The translations under genes and the position numbers were made by a program. A DNA stretch of 64,000 bases. Origin: Diphasiastrum complanatum. Taxonomy: Eukaryota; Streptophyta; Lycopodiopsida; Lycopodiales; Lycopodiaceae. The first letter of the stretch is position 1, and every line of letters begins with the position of its first letter. The notes under the pieces are model-generated. The model had not been told where the DNA came from. It saw only the letters and a list, made by a program, of their open reading frames with translations, and did no database searches. Below, one piece after another: positions 1 through 12,421 of this stretch. Location of the stretch: NCBI GenBank assembly GCA_029204225.1, contig CM055108.1, positions 5,457,599 through 5,521,598 of the forward strand, read 5' to 3'.

Positions 1-1780
1 AAGAGGAGAAGAGCTCTACAAGTAACCTAAACCAAAGTCGTCAATGTGATAATCTCTACCTCAATATATAGAGAGTAGGATCTTGTGATGAGACCATGTA
101 ATCCCCATGCAGGTCAACTATAAATAAATCACAGCTCTTCATGCATTCCTCTTGCCTATATCAGTCACACGTACATGCATTACTCCATATGTCTCAATTA
201 GAGTGTTTGGGTCCTCTTAAGGTCATTAGTCACCAACAGGCCTCGAATTGGATTAAAATCTAGGCGTGACCAATAATCTCGAACACTGGAGGGCCGGTCT
301 ACCATATTAGGACTATTCCATGTCCTTAGCTGAATATGGTCGTAACTTTCTTCCTCCCTTAAACAAGTTCTATCCTCAGAATGGGAAAAAGAAAACATGA
401 AACTATCCCTTAAGCTTCCAAGTCATTCCCATGAATCATTATTCTTAGTCTGATCTTTCCATATAAATAAGTACTCAGAGATGCAACAATTTTTCAATTG
501 CTTGTCTCTACTCATGAATACTAATTCAAATTTCCAAAGATACACTGAGCTATAATTTCCTCCAAATGGGTTGATCTTATCAAAAAAAAAATCATCACCT
601 TCATGTAATTTCAATTACATGAAACACTAGGTGAACTACTTTATTTCAGAAATCAAATCCGAAAGCTGAAGAAATTCCATTTCAATTTCTTGCAGAAAAT
701 AATGCTTCTTGGTACAAATATTCTTAGAATATCCAAATATTCTAAAATATCACAAATCAGTCATCTAAAATCTCTAGGAGATCCATCAAGTCTCAGACAA
801 TTATAACTCCAACCAAAGTACTGCAGTTACTCTAATGAGTTAATAGCCCCATTTCTAGCACCGTTGCCAGAAATCAACAACTATCTATATCTTAATAGAT
901 TTATCTGTCTCTTTTAAATCTGGAGATATAGACTAAACTTTGCACACAAGCACTTATAGACTACAATCTGTAAGGTAAGCAAATTTCTCATAAGTAAGCA
1001 ATTACTTAATGAAAATGCATGTGAGATCCACACAATCACAAATATGTGCTGGAGTAAAGAAATTTAGAGCTCAACAAACAGATCTAAATCCTTGACTCAC
1101 CCAATTGATCAAAAATTTCTCAACATCTTAAGAATCGTCAAATTTCCATATAATCTTCAAATGACCTTTAAGTATCAATTAATGATCCGTCAATCATAAA
1201 TATTTAGAATCTTATGATTCGTCAATCATATTTTACAAGATTCCAAAAGCATACTTCATCATTAAAAATAATACTGGAGTATATCCACAACATACAACTC
1301 AGAAAATATAAAAATCATTCTGAAATCTTTTCCACAAGGAAAATCACTGGATTCCAAGAATATTCTACCAAACCAATTCTTAACCAGATTATAAGTTCTA
1401 AATGCTACAATCAACCAAGTAATTAAAGACCATTACAACATTCGTCTTTAACAACATAAACTTTATACAATCCCATAGAACAACATCTAGAGATTACAAA
1501 GTTCTGTTGATTTCCAACTAAATTTAGTTTACCATTCTTGGAACCATTAGGATCCAGTATCCAATTGAGCTCTCAGGGATACTATCACTAATGGATCAAG
1601 TTTATTTCTCAACTGAGAAATACTCATCCAAGAATTTAGTATCCTATGCACACAATTCCTTGATAAATCCGAAAGACTCATAAAGTATGTGTCTTACAAG
1701 CAATACACACAAAACAAACAGTTTCTGGTGGATTCTCTTTGTTAGAAACCAATGATAAACTTGTTACTATTATGATTTAT
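1..1780. other. No gene recognised
   Basis: AT-rich sequence with only short open frames, none resembling a known protein. At about 854-880 the + strand reads TAGCACCGTTGCCAGAAATC, which resembles the tRNA-complementary primer-binding site of some Ty3/gypsy elements (TGGCGCCGTTGCC type). The first 850 bases could therefore be an old LTR, but no matching LTR or internal protein supports it. Confidence 0.5.
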
Positions 1781-1837
1781 TGTTGACAGTTGTTACCAGT
1801 TGTAAGTAGTTGTAGGCTAGTCTATAGTCAACTACTA

Positions 1838-2090
<253 letters not shown>

Positions 2091-2920
2091 TTATTGTACT
2101 CTCTTTCAGTTAGTGTGAGATAGTGTGATGGCGTGTTCTTCTTTTTTCTCTTGGTGATTGCTTATGGTGATTGATTGATAGTGCTCATCAGATTATTGAC
2201 ATGATATCAGAGCTCCTCTTATCCTGAGTGCCTAACTAATGGGTTCGGCTTGTCACTGGCTCCGTACTGAGGTGAGAAAGTCCTTTACAGGAGGTGAAAG
2301 CTTGGAGAGGCAGTTGGAAGAAATTCTTCCTTGGAATATTTTGCAGGTTTTGGAGTTCAGAATCATCAGTGTTTTTTGTGGAAAGTGCAAGTCTTCAAGA
2401 AGTTTCAATCAAAAACTTGCTCAATCAACTTATGGAGAACATTTTGTGTTGTCAAAAGTTTAGCAATACTGCTACTAGCAGTTTGGAACTGTTCCTAGTT
2501 CATTTGGTGGAGATTTGAGCAATATTTTGCAATTTTTATGCATTTTTGCTTGAAGTAGCCTTGTAACAGAAAATCAGAGTTTTAAGCCTTTCTGTAACGA
2601 TGACTTCTGGAAGTTGCTAGATCCAAGTACAAGTCAATCTAGTGTGGATTTGCACTCAAAATCGCATTTTTTTGGTGAAGATTTGGCTTAGAAACGGTGA
2701 TTTTTGCTGAGAAACAAGCTTTCTGCTCTTTCTCTAACTGTGTACTACTAACCGGAACTCTCTGGTACGGTCCAAAACGTTGGAAAAGGGTCCGAAACAC
2801 CATTGAATGTCTCTCAATTTGGCATAACTTTCAATCCATAGCTCGGATGTCGGAGATGTCATTTGTCAATTTTGCAGCAAATTTTTCATTTTTGCAATCC
2901 GGAGTCATCTAATTGCAGTT

Positions 2921-3351
2921 ATGGCAACGGTAAGCGAAAGTGTTCTCAATGAGTCAAGCAAATTGGAAGGAGCCGACAACTATGCAGTTTGGAAATTCAA
3001 ACTGAAGAACATTCTGATGGAAAAGGAGCTATGGGAGATCGTGACAGGTGAGGAGACAAGGCCAATGATTGAAGAAGATCAACAGACATTTGATAGGAGG
3101 AAATGGAAAGCACAGAATGTCATCAACTTGTCAGTCAAAGATGCTATCATTCCCTACATTTCAGATTTGGAAGGACCGAAAGAAGTGTGGATACGTTGAA
3201 GGCATTGTTTGAGACCACAAACACATCTCGAGTGCTATTCTTGAAGACGATCCTGCACACATTACGGATGGATGATGGTGCAACTATTGTCGATCACCTA
3301 TTGAAGGTAAAGCAGATCCGTGATCAACTAGCTGTTGATGACATAAACTAG
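2921..3351 (+). pseudogene. Truncated copia gag (UBN2-type) I
   Basis: The frame from the ATG at 2921 encodes the N-terminal half of a Ty1/copia gag: a start like MATVSESVLNESSKLEG, then NYAVWKFKLKNILMEKELW, the usual copia pattern (W-K-x-K-x-x-L). It breaks with a frameshift near 3196 (V-W-then-D/R), after which LKALFETTNTSRVLFLK and a stretch ending KQIRDQLAVDDIN continue in another frame. A stop follows at about 3349. No zinc knuckle follows. Close similarity to the gag at 21768 supports the call. A non-functional remnant. Confidence 0.85.
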
Positions 3352-3352
3352 C

Positions 3353-4044
3353 TTAGGTGAACAATCTCTGATCCTGTACTGATCTTCATTGCATTCTTCA
3401 CATCTAAAAATAGCTTGCATCTAAAGTATTCAAAAACAATACTATCAGGAGTAGGCCACTCAACACTCTGAAAACTTGGCAATGGTATCTCTTCAAGCTT
3501 ACCAAATTTCTCACCCCCTCCTTGCCATTGTTATTGTCAAAGCTTGGGCGCCCAAATCTCTCCTGTATAATATTCAATTCGTTTTTCCATATCACATTTA
3601 TCCCCATAAGAAAATCACAGTAACAACAACACGTTACTATGCATACTACCATTCTGTAACTATAACTAGTCTAGTTAACAAATTTCTTTATCCTAACTAA
3701 CATAGTTAAATAAATGTAACCTGAGGTATTGACGTCGGGCATATTAGCACATACTGGGTAGGAAATGCCAACCAATGGGATACATCCATGTTGCTTGGCG
3801 ACATTTTCAAAGTTTGGTATAATATATTTTTATTTTCCAATTTATTTAAGCTACGTTGTGTAGATTTGAATTGTGTGCATTTTGATTGGGCCAGGTGGTG
3901 GTTGAAACTGCTAGCTGAACAGTTTGGTCAAGCCACACACAAGAGGCTTGTGTGTCTGCCTGCCTTCGTGAAGGTGCCTGAGTGCACACGTCATTCTCCA
4001 ATTGTCCCACAAGCAGTTAGGGTCCTTGGGTTCCTCTCCATATA
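3353..4044. other. No gene recognised
   Basis: Sequence between the truncated copia gag and the duplicated G-box segment. Short frames on both strands carry no recognisable domain. Confidence 0.5.
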
Positions 4045-4405
4045 AGAAGTGGTTGCACATTATCTCTTTTCCCTTTGTACCAGCCCTTTTGGGGTCAGGC
4101 GAATAAGCGGGTGGCTAGGCCGTTGAGGGTGGGATCCCAACACGTGGCGCCCCACACGTGTGCACGTGGCAAGTGGGCCAAGTTTACAACATAGTAGAAT
4201 AATGTGAGATCAATATCTCATTGTGATTGTGATCTGATCTGAACAGATATACAATCAAGTGGGAGAAGTGGTTGCACATTATTTCTTGTCCCCTGGTACC
4301 AACCCTTTTGGGGTCAGGCAAAAGCGGGTGGCTAGGCGGTTGGGGGTGGAATCCTAACGTGTGGCCCGCACACGTGCACGTGGCCAGTGGGCCAAGTTTA
4401 CAACA
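4045..4405. repeat. Direct duplication (4045-4191 and 4264-4405) with CACGTG cluster
   Basis: Two diverged copies of a segment of about 145 bases, starting agaagtggttgcacatt and ending ggccaagtttacaaca, separated by about 72 bases. Each copy holds several ACGTG cores. In the first, CACGTGGCG, ACACGTGTG and GCACGTGGC sit within about 30 bases. CACGTG is the plant G-box core bound by bZIP and bHLH factors, but no downstream gene is apparent, so any regulatory role is speculative. The duplication could be part of an uncharacterised repeat. Confidence 0.8.
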
Positions 4406-4811
4406 GAAACTAGAAAAAAAAAAGTATTTTTACAAAGGATCATTTTTCATTTTGGAATTCCTCTAATGTTTAACTATTTCTAAATATATTTTTTTTGATA
4501 TCGCGGAACAATCATGGTAATATAGCTTGGAACATTAAGTCATCAATCAATATTTGTTACTTCCCTAACTTATTTTGCTCTTTCTTGTTTAGTACAAAAA
4601 ATTAGCATGGACGACATTTTTGTACAGAGCGCATTAACAAAAATAGAACCACCTATGATTGTGGAGTCATAAAAAATTTTATCCAAGAGAGTTGAGCAAG
4701 CATGACTCCACCAAGCTTTGGACGAATCAACATGATACATTTGTTTTTCCTCAACAATGTGAGCAGGTACGTATGTCTTCAAGTAGTCAATGTTCTTTCG
4801 TTGTCAATCAA

Positions 4812-5028
4812 TGATTCTCCCATTCATTTCAATTCCGCACATTGGTTGAATTTGTTGAATGATGCATTAATTTATAAACGTAGATCAGCAGTGCCTGACT
4901 ACATTCTGGAGGACTGTAGGAATGATTCAGCTGGCAGTGTCCAGCGACCACATCTGAACTCCATCCGAATCGCGTTGAATAGCGGTTGCTTCGCTTTCAC
5001 GATTTTGTGACCGCGAATTCCCTCATCA
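4812..5028 (+). repeat. 5' LTR of copia II, left-truncated
   Basis: Matches the last part of the 3' LTR (10090-10308) from TGATTCTCCCATTC to the terminal TCATCA. Homology stops abruptly at 4812; upstream sequence differs from the matching part of the 3' LTR. The terminal CA and the adjacent primer-binding site fix the right edge. Confidence 0.9.
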
Positions 5029-5029
5029 G

Positions 5030-5042
5030 TGGTATTAGAGCC
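5030..5042 (+). other. Primer-binding site (tRNA-Met type) of copia II
   Basis: TGGTATTAGAGCC lies one base after the LTR end. It differs by one base from the common TGGTATCAGAGC site complementary to initiator methionine tRNA. Confidence 0.85.
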
Positions 5043-5144
5043 TGCCTATCTTGTCATAATCTGACATAGCCAAGAAGCTATCAGATCCAAGAGGCCTAGC
5101 ATTCAGACAAACAACCATCAACAAGGGAACAAACTTTAGAAGCA

Positions 5145-6120
5145 ATGGCTTCAATCAGCAACATGCAGAGCAAGATCTACACATTTCTTGATTCTTCAGG
5201 ATCTAACTTTCTAGCCTAGAAAGTTAAGACGTCACTGATACTCAAGGCGAAGATTTATTCCCCTGGGTGGATGGCACATAAGAGATGCCTACGACATCAG
5301 GTAAGGAGCTATGCGAGTGGAGGGAGAAAAATGACAAGGCAGTAGTCTTGCTATCATCTTCCATTGAAGATAGTCTCACACTTGACTTGGCTACACTCTC
5401 CAAAGCTAAGGAGATGTGGGATGCATTGCTCACAAGATTTCAAACGAAATCAAGAAGTCAAATCATGATGCTGGAAGATCAGCTAACGATTCTACAGTGG
5501 GATGGGAAGGACCTCACTTCTTTCGTAAGGAAGATGAAGGATCTATTCCTATCACTACATAACTCTGGAGCAGAGAATGCAGTGTCAACTGAGAAGCAGC
5601 TCACCTACCTGTTGAGAGCCTTATCCAGATCATTCCAGATAGCGAGAACCCTGCTCGCGAAAGATCCTACCATGAACCTCGAAAAGGCGATTGTCAAGAT
5701 TCGAGAGGAAGTCGAGGCCAGAAAACATCTTGATCACAAAGATGGTTCTGACGAGGCCCTCTACGGCAACAAAGAAAAATCCAAGAAACAATTTAAGCCT
5801 AAGAGGGAGTCGAATCATAGGCATAATCGTGATTAGCAAGCAAAGGGGACCAACAAAGGCAACTGGAAGAGCAAAGGGAGGTCGAAGCAGCAAGGTGCAG
5901 ACAAGAAGACTTGTGTGAGATGCAGAAGAGACGGACATACAATAGATACTTGTTGGCTCAATCCCAAGATTGAGTGTATTCACTACCACAAGAAGGTCCA
6001 CACAGCCGTGGATTGCCACCAGAACTCGAGGAACAAATCAGCATTGAACAGACAAGAGAATAGCAACAATTCATCCTATGTCGAGGAGCCCGAGAGCTCA
6101 AAGATGGGCGAAAAAAGAAC
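5145..6120 (+). pseudogene. copia II gag with zinc knuckle
   Basis: Gag starts at the ATG at 5145 (MASISNMQSKIYTF). An early TAG near 5215 stands where copia gags have the tryptophan of A-W-K-x-K, and a frameshift occurs before 5285. From 5285 to 5836 the frame is long and shows the gag core (KEMWDALLTRFQTKSR, then LTYLLRALSRSFQ). After another break, 5915-5960 encodes one intact CCHC knuckle, CVRCRRDGHTIDTC. A second knuckle (CIHYHKKVHTAVDC) has lost its second cysteine to tyrosine. Nucleocapsid-like; non-functional because of stops and shifts. Confidence 0.88.
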
Positions 6121-6185
6121 GAACATAAATTGTTTGACTGCCTACATCTGTGAAGACGTGTGTGCAGCATCAACATCTGACACAC

Positions 6186-7560
6186 ATGAGGTGATCCTAG
6201 ATTCAAGAGCCACCTCACACTTTGTGACATCAAGACGAATAATGTCTGATTTCAGAAGTGCGAATCCTTCAAGATTCATAGTTCTTGGAGATGAATCTAG
6301 ACATCAAGTGAACGGTATTGGTTCACTGTGGCTCAACACCAATGGCAGAGAAAGATGACTCGAAGACGTTCTGTTCATGCCTACACTGCAGCAAGACTTG
6401 CTTTCTGTAGCAAGAATAGCAGATGCAGGGATGCGTGTGACGTTTTCTGACGAAGCATGCAACGTGATTGATGCCAGTACTAGTACTTTGATCGCTCAAG
6501 GCAGAAGGAAAGGAGATCTATATCATCTGAAGGTGCACCTACCTGCAGATCAGGTGCATCAGACTCATGATGACTCGCCAGACACTCTATGGCACAGAAG
6601 ACTATGCCACATGAACTCAATGGCACTTTATCAAGCAAGCCATTAGGGAGCGATTACAAGGGTCAGCACCTCGAATGCAACCAGTTCGACCACCTGTGAT
6701 GCATGTTTGAAGGCCAAGATGTCATGCACTCCATTCATCAAGGACTCCTACAGCACGACTAAGATTCTGGAGTTAGTGCATTCTGACATCTGCGGACCAT
6801 TCAATGTGATCTCAGTAGGAGGTTCAAAGTATTATATAACCTTCATTGATGATTATAGCAAATTTGCTGGAGTGTATTTTATTCATAATAAATCTGAAGC
6901 ACTTGATAAATTCACAGAATATGTGAATTGGGCTGAAAGATGTACAGGCAACAAAGTGAAGTAGATCAGGACAGATCGAGGTGGCGAATACATCTCAAAT
7001 TGCTTCACTGGCTTCTGCAATGATCGTGGCATCATTCACAGAAGGACTTCAGCCTACACACCGCAGCACAATGGTGTTGCTGAATGAAAGAACAGGACCT
7101 GATGGAAGCTGCCAGATGCATGATGGCCTACTCGAAGGCTCCCAGGGTACTGTGGACTGAAGCAGTAGCTACAGCCGCATACATCCAAAACAAGACAGGT
7201 AAGTCTGGTGTCCCTCACACGACACCACATGAGCTATGGTGGGGTAGAAAGCCCAACCTGTCTCACGTCAGAATCTTTGGCTGTGCAGCTTATGCACATA
7301 TTCTTGATAGGCTTCGAAAGAAGCTTGATCAGAAAGCTGATCAAGGATTTCTAGTAGGTTTTGACAACAACTCGTCATACTACAGAGTCTACATGCCAGA
7401 CACGAACATTGTAAAAATAGTGAGAGATGTCAGATTTGATGAGAGCAGGACAATGGCCAATGACGATCCTGTCAGCTACGAAGTTCTGGAGAGACAGTAC
7501 TATGACCTGTCGCAAGTGACAGAGAGAGTAGAGGACAAACACGAAAACAAAAATTTTTGA
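6186..7560 (+). pseudogene. copia II protease and integrase remnant
   Basis: The protease signature reads VILDSRATSHF: the catalytic D-S-G has become D-S-R, which would destroy activity. A pre-integrase motif (LWHRRLCHMNSMALYQ) follows, then the integrase core with all three acidic residues visible: Asp in LVHSDICGP (about 6775), Asp in IRTDRGGEY (about 6965), and Glu in NGVAE (about 7080). A stop codon immediately follows that Glu, at the place of the usual arginine (CGA to TGA). Another stop precedes IRTD. From 7084 to 7560 the C-terminal integrase region is open (RIFGCAAYAH, FDESRTMANDD). Confidence 0.9.
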
Positions 7561-7850
7561 GTCGTCTCCCATTCGAGTGACGAATCTGAAGAAGAAAGAT
7601 TCGAGAGGCAGCCCACTGCCGCAGTTCCTGTAAACCAAGATGGTTCCAGACCAAGCAGAGCAGACAAAGGCAAAGGGATTGCTATCCCAGGAGGATCTCC
7701 TAGAAGGTCGACAAGACCACAAAGAGTGCCAGCAAGATATGTGCCAGGCAGTTCAGATTTCATATCAGAAGACTTTTGTAGATTCAATAGCGAACCCAGA
7801 CTTTTGAGGAGTCAATTGAATGTCCAAAAAAGGACAGATGGATCCAGGCC

Positions 7851-9318
7851 ATGAACGAAGAGATGGAGTCCATGAGGAAGAACCAGGTATGGACGTTGGA
7901 GCCATTACCACATAAGCGCAAGACTGTCAAATGCAAATGGGTTTTCAAGCTCAAATACGGACCAGATGGGAATGTGATGAAATACAAGGCAAGACTGGTA
8001 GCGAAGGGATTTTCTCAGAGATACGGTATTTACTACTCTGAAACCTTCTCTCATGTCGTCAAACATTCGTCCCTATGTCTGTTATTTGCATATGCAGCAG
8101 CTTATGACCTTAGGATCGACATTGTGGATGAGAAGACAACCTTCTTGCATGGCGAACTAGACGAAGAGGTCTATATGGATCAACCCCCAGGATATGTCTC
8201 AAATTCACTTCCTGACTATGCATGCAGAATGCATAGAAGCATCTACGGTCTGAAACAGTCAACCCGACAATGGTACAAGAAGAAGATCAAGCCTTGAAAT
8301 CATTAGGGTTCAAGCCTCTGTTGGCTGATTCTAATGTGTATGTCAGAGTTACAGATGGGCAGATCATCATTGTGGCTATGTACGTGGATGACATTTTGAT
8401 ACTTTGTAGGAGTGAGCAGCTAATTGCTGAAGTGAAGACAGACATTTCGAAACATTTCGAGATCATATATCTGGGAGAAGCCAGGTGTTACCTAGGCTTG
8501 CAAATTGAAAGGGACTACAAGGGAGGTAAGCTATACCTTCACCAATCCAGATACACCCAGAAGATCCTAGAGGACTTTGGGATGTTGAACTGCAAAGGAG
8601 CGAATACTCCAATGCTCGCAAAGACGGTGCTGACAAATGATGATTGTCCGAAGATTGAGGAAGAGAGAGAACAAATGCAGCTCACACCTTACAGGAAGCT
8701 GATAGGATCACTGATGTACCTTGCTGACAACACATGCCCTGATATTGCTTATGCAGTATTCAAGATGAGCCAATTTTGCACAAATCCAGGCTTGACACAT
8801 TGGAAGATTGCAAAACGCATTTTGCAATATCTTCAATTAACGAGGGATTATGGCTTGTGCTATTGTCATGATGCAGGTTTCAGGATACTTTCCTACAGCG
8901 ATGCTAGCTGGTCATCCCTCAAGGATGAATGTAAAAGCGTCTCAGGAGGATGCACCATCGCATCATGAGTAGCAGTTCTCTGGGTCAGCAAGAAGCAGAC
9001 CATTGTGGCTCAGTCATCCTGCGAAGCAAAGTACATTGCAGCAGCAAAGATGGCCAACGAGATAATTTGGCTAAGTTCCTGGACGAATTGAGCGAAACAA
9101 GGAATGAGCCTCTGGTTTTGCAGATGGATAACACCTCTACAATACATCTGACGAAAGATCCCGAGTTCCATTCCAGAACAAAGCACATTATGATCAAGTA
9201 CCACTTGATCAGGGATATAAATGAAAAGAAGATATTGCAGACCACCTTCATTGGAACGAAAGGCATGGTTGCTGACATCTTCACCAAAGCCCTGGACAAA
9301 GGACTTTTTGAGAGATAG
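7851..9318 (+). pseudogene. copia II reverse transcriptase-RNase H remnant
   Basis: RT starts with MNEEMESMRKNQVWTLEPLP, followed by KCKWVFKLKYGPDG and RLVAKGFSQRYG. The frame shifts near 8285, after SIYGLKQSTRQWYKKK, and resumes with the catalytic YVDDILIL at about 8380, which is intact. RNase H begins at LSYSDASWSSLKDECK (about 8890). A stop at 8966 and another frame change precede the conserved SSCEAKYIAAA stretch (about 9015) and the C-terminal HIMIKYHLIRD. A typical copia polymerase, broken by at least two frameshifts. Confidence 0.92.
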
Positions 9319-9364
9319 AGGAGCAGTCTTGGGATCGTAAAGCTATCATGCTTTGAGAGGGAGT

Positions 9365-10308
9365 TGAAGAAACAAGTTGTTTCTATTTACAAAGCCTTGC
9401 TAGCTTTCAGTCCTCTGCCTGACGAAGATGTTCGCGAACATGAAAGTCAAGAGACACGAAGCACGAAAGTTTTGTGAACACCGACAAGAAGACACAAACA
9501 CAAAAGATTCACGATCGAGAATCTTTTGCGGTCCAACACAAGAAAGTTAGACGACCAACGATGCGACACGAAAAACGTCGCGAAACTTTCTTTGCCCTCA
9601 CACTCCAAAGAGTACCAACAAAGATCATGCAAGTACCTAGAAGTACAGATATCTGATCTGATGGCATGATGTCAACAGATACACTCTAGGTTGGCTAATC
9701 TACCACTCTTGTAATTTCCTGATTAGTTGTAGATGCTTAATCACTCTAATCTTAAAGTTACATAGAATGACTATATACTTACTGGATGATACTTGACACA
9801 GCGACAGTGAAGTAGTCTGATGCTAGTAAGCAATCAAGATGAAATACAAACAAGAAGTCCGCTTGTGGGCGAGATAGGTTCTGTGATCAAGATCCATAGG
9901 GATCCACAAGTCTGCTAGTAAGCGAGACATCCACTCGTGAGATAACTGCATTTCTGTCACGCCAACGCACTGCGTGGATCTACATGCAGTGCTTGAAGAA
10001 TCAAAGAAAGATTAATAAATGATCTTGTAGCCATTGCACACACGTTAATTTATGATGTACGATCTTGAATGCAAATGTGTCTACTATTATTTGTGTGTCT
10101 GATTCTCCCATTCATTTCAATTTCGCACATTGGTTGAATTTGTTGAATGCTGCATTAATTTATAAACGTAGATCAGAAGTGCCTGACTACATTCTGGAGG
10201 ACTGTAGGAGTGATTCAGTTGGCAGTGTCCAGCGACCACATCTGAACTCCATCCGAATCGCGTTGAATCGTGGTTGCTTCGCTTTCGCGACCGCGAATTT
10301 TCTCATCA
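9365..10308 (+). repeat. 3' LTR of copia II
   Basis: Begins TGAAGAAACA directly after a purine-rich tract (about 9353-9363, GAGAGGGAGT) and ends TCATCA at 10308, giving TG...CA termini and a length of about 944 bases. The last 215 bases match the 5' LTR. The left edge rests on the purine tract only. The interior has short palindromes such as GTTCGCGAAC near 9430. Confidence 0.8.
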
Positions 10309-11620
10309 AATTACAGGTGGTCTTTCACCCCAACCATTCAAATCTCAGATGGTGGTATGTGATTCAAGTCGCTCCTCGAAGTAGAAGAATTTTTGAGGAT
10401 AGAGATGTCATGGAAAACAGGGCGTTGCCAACTGATGCACCTGAGGAGATTGTGTCCCAGAGATTAGTGCTATTATAGGAGATCATACTATAGATAGAAT
10501 ACTAATAGACTCAGGATCCAGTATCAACTTAATAGCAAAAACAATGCTTAAGGAATTAGGACTAAAAAAACAGATACAACCTATTACTTACCATAAAATT
10601 CATTTAGCATACGCATCCAAATGCATACCAGTAGGTGAGCTAAAAGGTATTAGTGTAGTTATAGAGACAAAGACGTTCGTTATGAATTTTTTTGTCATAA
10701 ACCCAGTAGAAACACCACTGTATTCAATATTATTTGGAAGCTGGTCTACCAAACAAATATTTTTTTCTGGCATTCTCACAGCCAGTCCAATAGAGGATCA
10801 CCTTTTGAGATGGGATGAGGAGTTAGCCAGACCTGCTGAATCTTGGATCAATTTCATAGAATGTTATGAGAATGATGAGGATGATGAAATACCAACAACA
10901 TCCGAGTCGAGGGAAGTCCTGGGTGGAACCAGAACAAGCCTAACCGAAGGGATGGTAGATAAAATAGATTATGTAGAAATAGAAATCAATAAAGTTAAAA
11001 TTTTGAGTTTATATAAATACCAATCAGACCAGGAACGTGAAGAGTATATATTACTTCTTCAGAAATACCAAAATGTATTTGCTTAGTTGATGGACGATTT
11101 AATAGGAATACCAATGAAATGGGGTGAACATAGAATAGATCTTATTCAAGAAACAATACCTGTAAGGCAGCGCCAATATAGATTAAATCCAAAGTATTCC
11201 TTGTTAGTAAAAGACGAATTAGATAGATGTCTTAGAGCGGGTATTATATATCATGTTCTAAGCAATGAGTGGGTGTCACCAATAGTTATAGTACCTAAAA
11301 AGAAGACGGGAAAGATTAGAGTTTGCCAAGATTTTAAAAAACTAAATGCTGCTACAGCATAGGATTATCATCCTCTGCCTTATACAGATACTATTCTTGA
11401 CCAAGTAGCTAGTCATGAACGTTATAGCTTTTTAGATGGATTCTCAGGTTATAATCAAGTTTTTATCAAAGAGGAAGATAGATCCAAGACCACTTTTACC
11501 ACTGATTGGGGGACATACGCGTATACGCGAATGCCATTTGGTCTTTGTAATGCACCTGCCACATTCCAATGTATAATGACGAACATTTTTCAAAAAAAAT
11601 TGTATCCTAAATGTGGAAAC
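10309..11620 (+). mobile_element. Ty3/gypsy fragment (Tat/Athila-like)
   Basis: Directly abuts the end of the copia II 3' LTR and contains only protease and the N-terminal half of RT. Both ends are abrupt. Neither gag, RNase H, integrase nor an LTR of this element is visible here. Confidence 0.8.
10478..11590 (+). pseudogene. gypsy aspartic protease-RT remnant
   Basis: The protease motif ILIDSGSSINLIAKTML (about 10500) is a retropepsin active site (D-S-G). An acidic linker leads to the RT region: VRQRQYRLNPKYSLLVKDEL, SPIVIVPKKKTGKIRVCQDF, KLNAAT, then FLDGFSGYNQVFIKEEDRS and MPFGLCNAPATFQCIM. Stops occur at about 11084 (just after QNVFA) and 11360 (after KLNAATA). The frame ends before the YxDD catalytic box, so the polymerase is incomplete. 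FLDGFSGY and the NAAT-x-x-DYHPLP context resemble the Tat/Athila branch of Ty3/gypsy. Confidence 0.9.
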
Positions 11621-11662
11621 AACTTTATTCTGATAGTGAGGTGAACAAGAACTAAACGTATT

Positions 11663-11796
11663 ATGGAATGTGCCAGAATAGGACATTCTGCTCGATAAGG
11701 ATTTCCAAAAAAATTTAGGCCAGGCCCGGAGGGGCCGAGGCTAAAAAGTTTTGGAAAGCCGAACCAGGTAGAATGTCCTCTGTCGACACATTCCAT
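11663..11796. repeat. Short unit with about 27-bp inverted termini (MITE-like hairpin)
   Basis: The left arm 11663-11689 begins ATGGAATGTG and ends GGACATTCT. The right arm 11770-11796 is its imperfect reverse complement, from AGAATGTCCT to CACATTCCAT. About 80 bases lie between. The arms differ at a few internal positions. No clear target-site duplication is visible. It could be a small MITE or a simple foldback. Confidence 0.75.
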
Positions 11797-11799
11797 TGT

Positions 11800-12421
11800 G
11801 TAATGAGTACCTTGACTTTTTTTACATGTACATTATGAAGCATAATAAGTAGTGTGACTTTGACTGACCACTTTGGACGTGCCATGTGGTAGTTGCACGG
11901 ATGCGTAGGGTAGAAAGCACAACACCTCTGTTTGAAAAAAAGCACATATATATTCTGCTTTTTAATCTATACAAAAAAATGGGCATAATAGTCACAAGGT
12001 ATCCATTATGTCTTTAAAACTAAATGGGAGAGGGAGAAGTTTCGAATGTGTGGCTGAGAGAGTTCTAGATGCAAAATCATGTCTTGATAAGAGACAAGGG
12101 TGGAAAGCCCCGACCGTGGACCAAAGTGGCCAGGGGGCTAGGGGCTTTGGGGCTCGGGTGTCTAAAACATGAAAAGTCTCAGCTTGGCTTTTTAGTCCTA
12201 AGGTCTATAGCCTAAAGGGCATGGTTCTTACAAAGTAAAAAAGCTTAGAGAGTCAAAACTTTGCATGAAGTAAATGTTGTGAGATGCTCTACTTTTTATC
12301 AATGTTATTTTAATTTTGATTATTCATTATGAGCTTAGGTAAATTTTAGTCATGGTTTCACATGCTTAATGGGGCGTATTGTCTAGAGCTCAAATGACAA
12401 GGTTTTCATGAAGTGTCATGT
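11800..12421. other. No gene recognised
   Basis: Non-coding in all frames as far as can be judged; no repeat family recognised. Confidence 0.5.

Larger units (their letters stand above)
4812..10308 (+). mobile_element. Ty1/copia retrotransposon II, near full length, inactive
   Basis: Order on the + strand: partial 5' LTR (4812-5028), primer-binding site (5030-5042), gag, protease, integrase, reverse transcriptase, RNase H, purine-rich tract (about 9353-9363) and 3' LTR (about 9365-10308). This is the copia order, with integrase before RT. The coding region has several in-frame stops and shifts, so it is dead. The two LTR ends share about 215 bases with roughly ten substitutions and one indel, so insertion was not recent. 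The 5' LTR lacks the first 700 or so bases present in the 3' LTR. Confidence 0.93.

Noticed and set aside
10478-11590. Endogenous pararetrovirus (caulimovirus) fragment
   Set aside because: The protease D-S-G and RT wording (FLDGFSGY, NAAT) fit Tat/Athila Ty3/gypsy elements better; no movement or coat protein nearby.
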